Source of the DNA: Microbacterium festucae
GTDB lineage: Bacteria; Actinomycetota; Actinomycetes; Actinomycetales; Microbacteriaceae
Assembly: GCF_025421715.1 (NCBI RefSeq)
Contig: NZ_JAOEFC010000003.1
Span: 372,001 to 436,000, forward strand
Reading direction: 5' to 3'
DNA: 64,000 bases
Positions 24,365 through 32,464 of this stretch are shown one piece after another. The notes below the pieces were generated by a model. The model worked only from the letters and a program-made list of their open reading frames with translations. It had not been told where the DNA came from and ran no database searches. The translations under genes and the position numbers were made by a program. The first letter of the stretch is position 1. The number at the start of each line of letters is the position of its first letter.

Positions 24365-25459
24365 TCAGCGGCCGAACTTGGGGGCGAACTTCTTCGCGAT
24401 GAAACGGGCGAGCAGGTTCAGCACCATGACGAGGATGATGAGGGTCAGTGCGCCCGCCCACGCGCGCCCGAGGGCCGCGTCGATGTTGGTGCCGGGGTTC
24501 TGGAACTGCGTGTACACGAACACCGGCAGCGTCATCATCGGCTGGTTGGTGAGGTCGAGGTTCAGCGACGTCGTGAAGCCGGCCGTCAGCAGCAGCGGCG
24601 CGGTCTCGCCGATGACGCGCGAGATCGACAGCATGATGCCGGTGGTGATGCCCGCGATGGCGGTGGGGAGGACGACCTTGGCGATCGTGAGCCACTTGGG
24701 CACGCCCAGCGCGTAGCTGGCCTCACGCAGCTCGTTGGGCACCAGGCGCAGCATCTCTTCGCTGGAGCGCACGACGACGGGGATCATCAGCACCGTCAGC
24801 GACAGTGCGCCCATCATGCCCATGTACTTGCCGGGGCCGATGATCATGGTGAACAGGGCCACGATGAACAGACCCGCCACGATCGAGGGGATGCCGGTCA
24901 TGACGTCGACGAAGAACGTGATCGCCTTGGCGAGACGGCCGCGACCGTACTCGACGAGGTAGATGGAGGTCAGCAGGCCGATCGGCACCGAGATGATCGC
25001 CGCGACCAGCGTGATCAGCAGGGTGCCCCAGATGGCGTGCAGGGCGCCGCCGCCCTCGCCGACGACGTTGCGCATCGTCCAGGTGAAGAAGGTCGCGTCG
25101 AAGCGGGCGATGCCGTTGACGATGACCGTGTACATCAGCGAGATGAGGGGGAGGAGGGCGATCGCGAAGGCGATGCTCACCAGCACCGTGGCCAGGCGGT
25201 CGACGGCACGGCGGGGCGTCTCGATGACGGCCGAGAGCACGACCAGGCCGATGCCGAACAGCACGATGGCGATGATGACGGCGGCGCCGATGTTGAAGGC
25301 GGCCGCGTCACCCCCGGCGAGGATCGCGAAGACCGCGCACGAGAGCACCAGGGCGATGCCCAGCAGGGTCCACGGCAGCCACTTGGGCAGCTGGCCGGCG
25401 GTGAGGCTGTTCGAGACGCGCTCGGGCGCCGGGGCGGGGGCGGTGGTCGTGGTGGCCAT
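24365..25459 (-). CDS. pstA: phosphate ABC transporter permease PstA
   Basis: A 364-residue membrane protein. A variable N-terminal part with three helices (to about residue 130) precedes the conserved permease region: [42 protein letters not shown], the EAA loop [22 protein letters not shown] and [13 protein letters not shown]. The first ~100 residues are longer than in E. coli PstA, as is usual in actinobacteria. Its ATG shares a base with the pstC stop (TGATG). Confidence 0.96.
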   Translation of the reverse strand: MATTTTAPAPAPERVSNSLTAGQLPKWLPWTLLGIALVLSCAVFAILAGGDAAAFNIGAAVIIAIVLFGIGLVVLSAVIETPRRAVDRLATVLVSIAFAIALLPLISLMYTVIVNGIARFDATFFTWTMRNVVGEGGGALHAIWGTLLITLVAAIISVPIGLLTSIYLVEYGRGRLAKAITFFVDVMTGIPSIVAGLFIVALFTMIIGPGKYMGMMGALSLTVLMIPVVVRSSEEMLRLVPNELREASYALGVPKWLTIAKVVLPTAIAGITTGIMLSISRVIGETAPLLLTAGFTTSLNLDLTNQPMMTLPVFVYTQFQNPGTNIDAALGRAWAGALTLIILVMVLNLLARFIAKKFAPKFGR

Positions 25460-26415
25460 CAGTTGGCTCCCGAGAACTCGGCGCGGCGGCTGACGATCCA
25501 GCGCGCGAACGCATTGACGGCGAAGGTGACGATGAACAGCACGAGACCGGTGGCGATCAGGGCGTTGACGCCGCTGCCGTGGGCTTCACCGAACTTGAGG
25601 GCGATGTTGGCCGGGATGGTCGTCGGGTTGGTCGAGGTGAGCACCTCGAAGGTGACCGCGCTCGAGGCCGACAGCACCATGGTCACGGCCATCGTCTCGC
25701 CCAGCGCCCGGCCGAGGGCCAGCATCGCGGCCGAGACCATGCCGCCGCGGGCGAACGGGAAGACGGCCATGCGGATCATCTCCCAGCGGGTCGAGCCGAG
25801 GGCCAGTGCCGCCTCTTCGTGGAGCTTGGGGGTCTGCAGGAACACCTCGCGGCAGATGGCGGTCATGATCGGGAGGATCATCACGGCCAGCACGATCGCG
25901 GCGGTGAGGATGGTGCGGCCGGTGGCCGAGACCGTGCCGCTGAACAGCGGGAACCAGCCGACGTTGGCGTTGAGCCACACGTAGAACGGCTGCACCCAGC
26001 CGGCGAGCACGAGTGCGCCCCACAGGCCGAAGACGACCGAGGGGATCGCGGCGAGCAGGTCGATGATGTAGCCGAGCACCGCCGCGATGCGGCGGGGGGC
26101 GTAGTGCGAGATGAACAGCGCGATGCCGATGCTCAGCGGCGCCGCGAAGATGAGCGCCAGCAGGGCGGCCCAGATCGTGCCGAACACGAGCGGCCCGACG
26201 TACGCGAGGAAGGTCTGCCCGCGCAGGATCGAGTTGTCGGCGGGGTCTTCGGTGAGCGCGGGGATCGACTGCGCGACGAGGAAGACGGTGACGGCGACGA
26301 GGATGAGCAGGATCAGGATGCCGGAACCGAGGGCGGTGCCGGAGAAGACGGCGTCGCCGAGACGTCGCTTGGCGGCGACCGTCTGGGGTCGCACCGGGGT
26401 GGTGGCGGTGGTCAT
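25459..26415 (-). CDS. pstC: phosphate ABC transporter permease PstC
   Basis: A 318-residue permease with six membrane helices. GTIWAALLALIFAAPLSIGIALFIS, DLLAAIPSVVFGLWG, the EAA loop HEEAALALGSTRWEMIRMAVFP and ALGRALGETMAVTMVL are PstC signatures. It pairs with PstA to form the channel. ATG at 26415; a tandem 15-bp repeat and a hairpin lie between it and pstS, which may reduce read-through and keep the binding protein in excess. Confidence 0.96.
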   Translation of the reverse strand: MTTATTPVRPQTVAAKRRLGDAVFSGTALGSGILILLILVAVTVFLVAQSIPALTEDPADNSILRGQTFLAYVGPLVFGTIWAALLALIFAAPLSIGIALFISHYAPRRIAAVLGYIIDLLAAIPSVVFGLWGALVLAGWVQPFYVWLNANVGWFPLFSGTVSATGRTILTAAIVLAVMILPIMTAICREVFLQTPKLHEEAALALGSTRWEMIRMAVFPFARGGMVSAAMLALGRALGETMAVTMVLSASSAVTFEVLTSTNPTTIPANIALKFGEAHGSGVNALIATGLVLFIVTFAVNAFARWIVSRRAEFSGAN

Positions 26416-26431
26416 GGTCTCCTCGAACCTT

Positions 26432-26461
26432 GTCTCATCGAGTCGGGTCTCATCGAGTCGG
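26432..26461. repeat. tandem 15-bp duplication upstream of pstC
   Basis: GTCTCATCGAGTCGG occurs at 26432-26446 and 26447-26461. On the minus strand each copy ends GATGAGAC, and a third, degenerate copy (TTCGAGGAGAC) supplies the pstC ribosome binding site, so the whole leader seems to have grown by duplication of a Shine-Dalgarno-containing unit. Confidence 0.8.
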
Positions 26462-26470
26462 GGCTTCCGG

Positions 26471-26508
26471 GCAGGTGCCCCGGCCTGAGTTCAGACCGGG
26501 GCACCTGC
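26471..26508 (-). terminator. pstS-pstC intergenic hairpin
   Basis: GCAGGTGCCCCGG (26471-26483) and CCGGGGCACCTGC (26496-26508) form a perfect 13-bp stem with a 12-nt loop, 13 bp after the pstS stop. It has no U tract, so it is more likely an attenuator or 3'-end stabiliser of a monocistronic pstS mRNA than a full terminator. Confidence 0.65.
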
Positions 26509-26520
26509 GGACGGGAGTGA

Positions 26521-27615
26521 TCAGCCGATCAGCGAGATGGCGGCGTTGATCTGCTCACGCAGGTTGTCCGACAGCGGGGCCGAGCCGGCAGCCTCCTGGG
26601 CCACGTCCTGACCCTCGGCGCTGACGACGTAGCTGAAGTACTCGCGCACGAGCTCAGCGGTGGCCTCGTCCTCGTAAGCCTCGCACCCGATGAGGTAGCT
26701 CACCAGGGCGATCGGGTACGAGCCGGCCGGAGCGGCGGCGGGGTCGACGTCGAAGACGAGGTCGCCCTCGCCGCGGCCCTCGACCAGCGGCGACGCCTCG
26801 ACGAGCGCGGCAGCGGCCTCGGACGAGTACGAGACGAACTCGTCGCCGACCTTGATCGCGACGGTGCCCAGGTCACGCGCCTGCGAGGCGTCGGCGTAGC
26901 CGATGGTGCCCGCGCCGCCCTTGACGGCGGCGACGACACCCGAGGTGCCCTGCGCGGCCTCACCCGATGCCAGCGGCCACTCGTCGGAGGCCTCGTGCGG
27001 CCACGCCTCGGGGGCGACCGCCTCGAGGTAACCGGTGAAGATGTCGCTCGTGCCCGAGGGGTCGGAGCGGTGCACCGGCGAGATGGCGGTGTCGGGCAGG
27101 GTCACGTCGGTGTTGAGGTCGGCGATGGCCGGGTCGTTCCACGTGGTGATGTCGCCGTTGAAGATCTTCGCGATGGTGGCCGCGTCGAGGTTGAGCGACT
27201 CGACACCCTCGAGGTTGAAGATGACCGCGACGGGGGAGATGTAGGCGGGGACCTCGACGATGGCGTCGCTGGTGCACGAGCCGAAGCCGCCGGCGGCGAT
27301 CTCCTCCTCGTTGAACGCGCGGTCGGAGCCGATGTACGACTGGCCGCCGGCGAGGAAGTTGTCACGGCCGACGCCCGAGCCGGTGGCCTGGTAGTTGATG
27401 GTGACGCCCGGGTTCGCGGTCTGGAACGCGGCGACCCACGCCTGCTGCGCGGCGTCCTGCGACGAGGCGCCGGTGGCGTTGAGGGTGCCCTCGAGGGTCG
27501 AGGCGCTGGCGTCGCCGGAGGGGGTGCCGGAGGGCTCGTTGGCCGCACACGCGGTGAGGGCGAGAGCGGCGACGGCGCCCAGGGCGCCGATCTGGGCGAA
27601 ACGGGAAAGCTTCAC
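26521..27615 (-). CDS. pstS: phosphate-binding lipoprotein PstS
   Basis: About 364 residues. Lipoprotein signal KLSRFAQIGALGAVAALALTAC with Cys23; then GTLNATGASSQDAAQQAWVAAF, TINYQATGSGVGRDNFLAGG and HRSDPSGTSDIFTGYL, which hold the phosphate-binding Ser/Thr/Arg/Asp residues of PstS. It captures phosphate outside the membrane and delivers it to PstCAB. The GTG at 27615 is chosen because it begins the signal peptide and has AAGGA 9 bp upstream; the frame is open upstream but not protein-like. A PHO box lies 113 bp before the start. Confidence 0.96.
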   Translation of the reverse strand: MKLSRFAQIGALGAVAALALTACAANEPSGTPSGDASASTLEGTLNATGASSQDAAQQAWVAAFQTANPGVTINYQATGSGVGRDNFLAGGQSYIGSDRAFNEEEIAAGGFGSCTSDAIVEVPAYISPVAVIFNLEGVESLNLDAATIAKIFNGDITTWNDPAIADLNTDVTLPDTAISPVHRSDPSGTSDIFTGYLEAVAPEAWPHEASDEWPLASGEAAQGTSGVVAAVKGGAGTIGYADASQARDLGTVAIKVGDEFVSYSSEAAAALVEASPLVEGRGEGDLVFDVDPAAAPAGSYPIALVSYLIGCEAYEDEATAELVREYFSYVVSAEGQDVAQEAAGSAPLSDNLREQINAAISLIG

Positions 27616-27727
27616 GGGGTGATTCCTTCGGGTGTCAGGGAGGTGCCCTGTCGTGCAGGGCGAGGATCTGCCCTTGGTGCAGGGCTCGTCCGAGACGGTA
27701 GACACCGACTCTTACGAGAGTGCGCTG

Positions 27728-27749
27728 CGGCGGTGAACGGGAGGTGAAC
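27728..27749 (-). promoter_or_regulatory. PHO box (PhoP/RegX3 operator) of pstSCAB
   Basis: On the minus strand two adjacent 11-bp direct repeats, GTTCACCTCCC (27739-27749) and GTTCACCGCCG (27728-27738), match the actinobacterial PHO box unit (GTTCACC...). This is the binding site for the phosphate response regulator, here most likely the RegX3/PhoP protein at 45195-45878. It lies between pstS and the divergent gene at 27805, whose start is only 56 bp away. Confidence 0.85.
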
Positions 27750-27804
27750 GACTTCCCGCGTCACCCCGGTGCGGCGTTCATCTGCGGGCGATACCCTCAC
27801 CGGC

Positions 27805-28503
27805 ATGACCAAGCCCACGAAGGCCGAGCGCGCCGCGCGCGAGGCGACTGCCACCGCCGCCGACGCCGCGTCCCGCGCGAAGAAGACCGCTCGCACGCTG
27901 AGCAAGAAACTCGCCGGAGAGCTGGACGACTACATCGAGGAGGCCCGCGAGGCCGCCGACGTCTCCAAGAAGAAGCTGCGCGCCAAGCCGAAGAAGGTGG
28001 CCGCGCGCGCCGAGCGGGCCGCCCGCCGCCTCGAGCGCGCGGTGGCCAAGACCGTCGCCAAGGCCGAGCGCAAGTCGCGGCTGCGCGCCGAGGCCCGTCG
28101 TGCCGCCGAGGACGCCGCCCGCGCCGAGGCCGAGGCGGCAGCGCGTGCCGCCGAGGCCAAAGCACTGAAGAAGGCGGCCCGTCAGGCCGAGCGTGCCGCG
28201 GCCCGCGCCGAGCAGGAGTCGGCCGCCGCCGACGAAGAGCTGGCCGTCGCGCTCACCGCCCCCGCCGAGCCCGAGGTCGAGGTCGTCGAGACCCCGGCCT
28301 CGAAGACCCCGGCCCCGAAGACCACGGCCCCGAAGACCCCGGCCCGCCGAACCTCGAAGCAGACCCCGAAGCAGGCGCCGAAGGCTGCCGCCGAGCCCGT
28401 CGAGACCCTCACGGTGGCGCAGCTGCGCCAGCGCGCCCGCGCCGCCGGTCACACGGGCTACTCGCGACTGACCAAGGCGCAGCTGATCGATCTGCTGTCC
28501 TGA
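27805..28503 (+). CDS. Lys/Ala-rich protein with C-terminal SAP/Rho_N-like motif
   Basis: A 232-residue, very basic, probably extended protein. Residues 1-150 are an Ala/Lys/Arg/Glu coiled-coil-like stretch (KKTARTLSKKLAGELDDYI, then many EAxxAAxA runs); about 165-198 are Pro/Lys/Thr repeats (TPASKTPAPKTTAPKTPAR); the last 32 residues, LTVAQLRQRARAAGHTGYSRL to QLIDLLS, fit a SAP or Rho_N helix-extension-helix motif that binds nucleic acid. A nucleoid-associated role is plausible. ATG at 27805; a TACCCT -10-like box is just upstream. The NRPS gene begins one base after its stop, so they are cotranscribed. Confidence 0.7.
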   Translation: MTKPTKAERAAREATATAADAASRAKKTARTLSKKLAGELDDYIEEAREAADVSKKKLRAKPKKVAARAERAARRLERAVAKTVAKAERKSRLRAEARRAAEDAARAEAEAAARAAEAKALKKAARQAERAAARAEQESAAADEELAVALTAPAEPEVEVVETPASKTPAPKTTAPKTPARRTSKQTPKQAPKAAAEPVETLTVAQLRQRARAAGHTGYSRLTKAQLIDLLS

Positions 28504-28504
28504 C

Positions 28505-31500
28505 GTGCCCGCCCCCGCAGCCCCTTCGCCCGACGCCGCTTCCGACGCCGGCGCGCAGGCGGTGCTCGACGCCGCGCGCGTCGCGCCGCCTGCGCGCACG
28601 CTGCTCGACATCCTGCGGGAGACCGCGACGCGGCATCCTCAGGAGTCCGCCCTCGACGACGGCTCGGGGGCGCTGAGCTACCGCGAGCTGCTCGCGCGGG
28701 TGGGGCGCACGGCGGCGATGCTCGTCGAGGCGGGGGTGCGGCGGGGCGACCGGGTGGGCATCCGGATGCCGTCGGGATCGAAGGAGCTGTACATCGGCAT
28801 CCTCGGCACGATCGCCGCGGGGGCGGCGTATGTGCCGGTCGACGCCGACGACCCCGAGGAGCGGGCGCGGCTGGTGTTCGGCGAGGCGGCCGTGGCCGGG
28901 GTGATCGAGGGCGCCGGGGTCTTCCGCCCCGCCGCCGCAACCGCCGAGCGCGCGCTCTTCGACGGCGAGAGCGCGCACCCGACGACCGCCGCCGTGCGCG
29001 CCGTGCCGCCGCCGACCCCCGACGACGACGCCTGGGTGATCTTCACCTCGGGGTCGACGGGGGTCCCCAAGGGCGTCGCCGTCAGCCACCGCTCGGCCGC
29101 GGCCTTCGTCGACGCCGAGGCGCGCCTGTTCCTGACGGGTGCCCCGCTCGCGCCGGGCGACCGCGTGCTGGCGGGGCTCTCGGTGGCCTTCGACGCCTCG
29201 TGCGAGGAGATGTGGCTGGCGTGGCGCCACGGCGCCTGCCTCGTGCCCGCGCCCCGCTCGCTGGTGCGCTCGGGCGAAGACCTCGCCCCGTGGCTGCTGC
29301 GGCAGGGCATCACCGTCGTGTCCACCGTGCCGACGCTGGCGGCGATGTGGCCGGGCGAGGCGATCGAGAACGTGCGCCTGCTGATCTTCGGCGGCGAGGC
29401 CTGCCCGCCCGAACTGGCCGCCCGCCTCGCGGCGGACGGTCGAGAGGTGTGGAACACGTACGGTCCGACCGAGGCGACCGTCGTCGCGTGCGCCGCGCTG
29501 CTGGGCGGCGAGGGACCGGTGCGCATCGGCCTCCCGCTGGACGGCTGGGCCCTGGCCGTCGTCGACGCCGAGGGGGCGCGCGTCGAGCCGGGCGGCATCG
29601 GCGAGCTCATCATCGGCGGCGTCGGGCTGGCGCGCTACCTCGACCCCGCGAAGGATGCCGAGAAGTACGCGCCGATGCCCTCGCTCGGCTGGGAGCGGGC
29701 CTACCGCTCCGGCGACCTCGTGCGCTTCGACCCCGAGGGGCTCGTCTTCCAGGGGCGCGCCGACGACCAGGTGAAGGTCGGCGGCCGCCGCATCGAGCTG
29801 GGCGAGGTGGAGGCCGCGCTGCAGGAGCTCCCCGGCGTCACCGGCGCCGCGGCGGCGGTGCGCACCACCGAGGCCGGCGTGCCGGTGCTCGTGGGCTACC
29901 TCGCCGCCCCCGCCGACTTCGACCGCGCCGCCGCCCGCGCCGACCTCGCCGGGCGGCTGCCCGCGCCGATGGTGCCCCTGCTGGCCGTGGTCGACGACCT
30001 GCCGGTGCGCACGTCGGGCAAGGTCGACCGCGCCGCGCTGCCGTGGCCGCTGCCGGGCATCGAGCCGGCCGCCACCGACTTCACCCCGGGCGAGGCGTGG
30101 CTGGCCGCACAGTGGCAGGCGGTGCTGGGCCTGCCGGTCACCCGCCGCAAAGACGACTTCTTCGACCTCGGCGGCGGCTCGCTCGCCGCCGCCCAGCTGG
30201 TCTCTCGCATCCGCGTGCGGGTGCCCGAGTTCTCGGTCGCCGACATCTACGACGTGCCGCGGCTGGGCGCGATGGCCAAGGCGCTCGGCTCGGCGCTCAC
30301 CGACGACGTCGCCGACGGCTACCGGCGGCCCGCGCCCACGCCGCTGCGCATGCAGTGGCTGCAGTCGCTGCTGGCGGCGCCGCTGTTCGTGCTCACCGGC
30401 ATCCGCTGGCTGCTGTGCCTGCTGACCGCGTCGGCGATCCTCGGCACCGTGCCGGGGTTCGAGGTGCTGCCGCAGGCCCCGCTGTGGCTGCTCGTGCTCG
30501 GCCTCGTGGTCTTCGCCACCCCGTTCGGGCGCATGGCGATCGCCGCCGTCGCCGCCCGGGTGCTGCTGCGGGGCCTGCGCCCCGGCGACTACCCGCGCGG
30601 CGGCTGGGTGCACGTGCGGCTGTGGCTGGCCGAGCAGATCGCCGACCAGGTGGGCGCCGTGGGGCTCGCCGGCGCGCCCTGGGTGAGCTACTACGCCCGC
30701 GCGCTCGGCGCCCGCATCGGCCGCGGTGTCGACCTGCACGCCCTGCCACCCATCACCGGCATGCTCCAGATCGGCGACGGGGCGGCGATCGAGCCCGAGG
30801 TCGACCTCAGCGGCTATTGGATCGACGGCGACGTCGTGCGCATCGGCGGCATCCGCATCGGCGCCGACGCCTCGATCGGCGCGCGCAGCACCCTGGCCCC
30901 CGGCACCCGCATCGGCCGCCGCGCCGAGATCGCCCCGGGCTCGGCGGTCTTCGGGCGCGTGCGGGCCGATCAGACGTGGGCGGGCTCGCCCGCCGTGCGG
31001 GTGGGCGGCGTCTCGACGCACTGGCCCGCCGAGCGCGCACCTGCGCCGCACCGCTGGCTGTGGGCGTATGGCGCCTCGGCGGCCGGGCTCGCGCTGCTTC
31101 CCATCGTCGCCTTCGCCGCCGGCGCCCTCGTCGTCGCGCAGGGGGTGCGCGGCGCTGCGACGCTCGGCGAGGCGCTGGCGGGCACGCTCCCGTGGCTCGT
31201 GCCGGGGGTGCTGGTGACCGGTGTCGTGTTCGCCGGTGCGGTCGTGGCGGCCGTGCGGCTGCTGTCGATCCGCCTCGACGAGGGCGTGCACCCGGTGCGC
31301 AGCCGCGTGGCCTGGCAGGCGTGGACCATCGAGCGGCTGCTCGACTCGGCCCGCACCATCCTCTTCCCGCTCTACTCGAGCCTGTTCACGCCGGTGTGGC
31401 TGCGGATGCTGGGCGCCGAGGTGGGGCGCGACGTCGAGGCGTCGACGGTGCTGTTGATCCCCTCGCTCACCCGCATCGAAGACGGGGCGTTCCTCGCCGA

Positions 31501-32464
31501 CGACACGATGGTCGCCTCCTACGAGCTGCACGGCGGCTGGATGCGGCTGGGCACGGTGCGCCTGGGCAAACGCGCGTTCCTCGGCAACTCGGGCATGGCC
31601 GCCCCCGGGCACCGCGTGCCCAAGGACGGCCTGGTCGCGGTGCTGTCGTCGGCGCCCGCGAAGGCGAAGGCCGGCTCGTCGTGGCTCGGGTCTCCGGCCG
31701 TGCGGCTGCGCCGGGTGACCGCCGACGGCGATCAGGAGCGCACCTACCGCCCGGCCACCCGCCTGCGGGTCGCCCGCACGCTGTGGGAGCTGTGCCGCAT
31801 CGTGCCGGTGATCGTCACGTGCGCCCTGGGGGTGCTCGTGGTGTTCGCGCTGGCCGCGCTCGTGGATGCGGTGGGCGTCGGCTGGGCGGTGCCGGTGTCG
31901 GGTGTGGTCGTGCTGGTGGCCGGCGCGCTCGCGGCGGGTGTCTCCACAGCCGCGAAGTGGCTGATCGTCGGGCCGATCCGCGCCGGCGAGCAGCCGCTGT
32001 GGTCGAGCTTCGTCTGGCGCACCGAGGTCTCCGACACCTTCACCGAGATGGTCGCGGCGCCGTGGTTCGCCCGTGCGGCGGCGGGCACGCCCGCCCTGGC
32101 GGTGTGGCTGCGCAGCCTGGGTGCCAGAATCGGGCGCGGCGTGTGGTGCGATTCATACTGGCTGCCCGAGCCCGACCTCGTCACCCTGGGCGACGCCTCG
32201 ACGGTGAATCGGGGCTGCGTTGTGCAGACCCACCTGTTCCATGATCGAATCATGAGCATGGACACCGTCGAACTCGAGGCCGGCGCCACGCTCGGCCCGC
32301 ACAGCGTGATCCTGCCCGCCGCCTCGATCGGCGCCGACGCCACCGTGGGACCGGCCTCGCTCGTGATGCGCGGCGAGTCGGTGCCGGTCGGCTCGCGCTG
32401 GAGCGGCAACCCGATCGGCCCGTGGCGCGCGGTCACCGTGCGCGCCTACCAGTCCACCACCTGA
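28505..32464 (+). CDS. Pls/PosA-family non-ribosomal peptide synthetase (poly-amino-acid synthetase)
   Basis: A 1319-residue membrane NRPS. Adenylation domain about 30-515: A3 FTSGSTGVPKG (180-190), A4 FDASCEEMW (229-237), A5 NTYGPTEAT (317-325), A7 YRSGDLVRF, A8 GRADDQVKVGGRRIELGEVE, A10 Lys506. Thiolation domain about 525-600 with phosphopantetheine Ser559 in FFDLGGGSLAA. Then pairs of membrane helices (about 620-685, 855-920, 1093-1145) alternate with three hexapeptide-like/condensing domains, ending in a left-handed-helix part (VTLGDASTVNRGCVVQTHLF). This is the architecture of epsilon-poly-L-lysine synthetase, which joins free monomers repeatedly. GTG at 28505; the stop overlaps the M1 peptidase ATG. 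The adenylation code, read by hand, suggests lysine. Product unproven. Confidence 0.9.
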   Translation: MPAPAAPSPDAASDAGAQAVLDAARVAPPARTLLDILRETATRHPQESALDDGSGALSYRELLARVGRTAAMLVEAGVRRGDRVGIRMPSGSKELYIGILGTIAAGAAYVPVDADDPEERARLVFGEAAVAGVIEGAGVFRPAAATAERALFDGESAHPTTAAVRAVPPPTPDDDAWVIFTSGSTGVPKGVAVSHRSAAAFVDAEARLFLTGAPLAPGDRVLAGLSVAFDASCEEMWLAWRHGACLVPAPRSLVRSGEDLAPWLLRQGITVVSTVPTLAAMWPGEAIENVRLLIFGGEACPPELAARLAADGREVWNTYGPTEATVVACAALLGGEGPVRIGLPLDGWALAVVDAEGARVEPGGIGELIIGGVGLARYLDPAKDAEKYAPMPSLGWERAYRSGDLVRFDPEGLVFQGRADDQVKVGGRRIELGEVEAALQELPGVTGAAAAVRTTEAGVPVLVGYLAAPADFDRAAARADLAGRLPAPMVPLLAVVDDLPVRTSGKVDRAALPWPLPGIEPAATDFTPGEAWLAAQWQAVLGLPVTRRKDDFFDLGGGSLAAAQLVSRIRVRVPEFSVADIYDVPRLGAMAKALGSALTDDVADGYRRPAPTPLRMQWLQSLLAAPLFVLTGIRWLLCLLTASAILGTVPGFEVLPQAPLWLLVLGLVVFATPFGRMAIAAVAARVLLRGLRPGDYPRGGWVHVRLWLAEQIADQVGAVGLAGAPWVSYYARALGARIGRGVDLHALPPITGMLQIGDGAAIEPEVDLSGYWIDGDVVRIGGIRIGADASIGARSTLAPGTRIGRRAEIAPGSAVFGRVRADQTWAGSPAVRVGGVSTHWPAERAPAPHRWLWAYGASAAGLALLPIVAFAAGALVVAQGVRGAATLGEALAGTLPWLVPGVLVTGVVFAGAVVAAVRLLSIRLDEGVHPVRSRVAWQAWTIERLLDSARTILFPLYSSLFTPVWLRMLGAEVGRDVEASTVLLIPSLTRIEDGAFLADDTMVASYELHGGWMRLGTVRLGKRAFLGNSGMAAPGHRVPKDGLVAVLSSAPAKAKAGSSWLGSPAVRLRRVTADGDQERTYRPATRLRVARTLWELCRIVPVIVTCALGVLVVFALAALVDAVGVGWAVPVSGVVVLVAGALAAGVSTAAKWLIVGPIRAGEQPLWSSFVWRTEVSDTFTEMVAAPWFARAAAGTPALAVWLRSLGARIGRGVWCDSYWLPEPDLVTLGDASTVNRGCVVQTHLFHDRIMSMDTVELEAGATLGPHSVILPAASIGADATVGPASLVMRGESVPVGSRWSGNPIGPWRAVTVRAYQSTT

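Noticed and set aside
27776..27786. Single GTTCATCTGCG on the plus strand before the Lys/Ala-rich gene
   Set aside because: No second direct repeat at 11-bp distance; cannot be called an operator.
28409..31612. 1067-codon open frame antisense to the NRPS
   Set aside because: Composition is Arg/His/Gly-rich without domains; the plus strand has complete adenylation and thiolation motifs.
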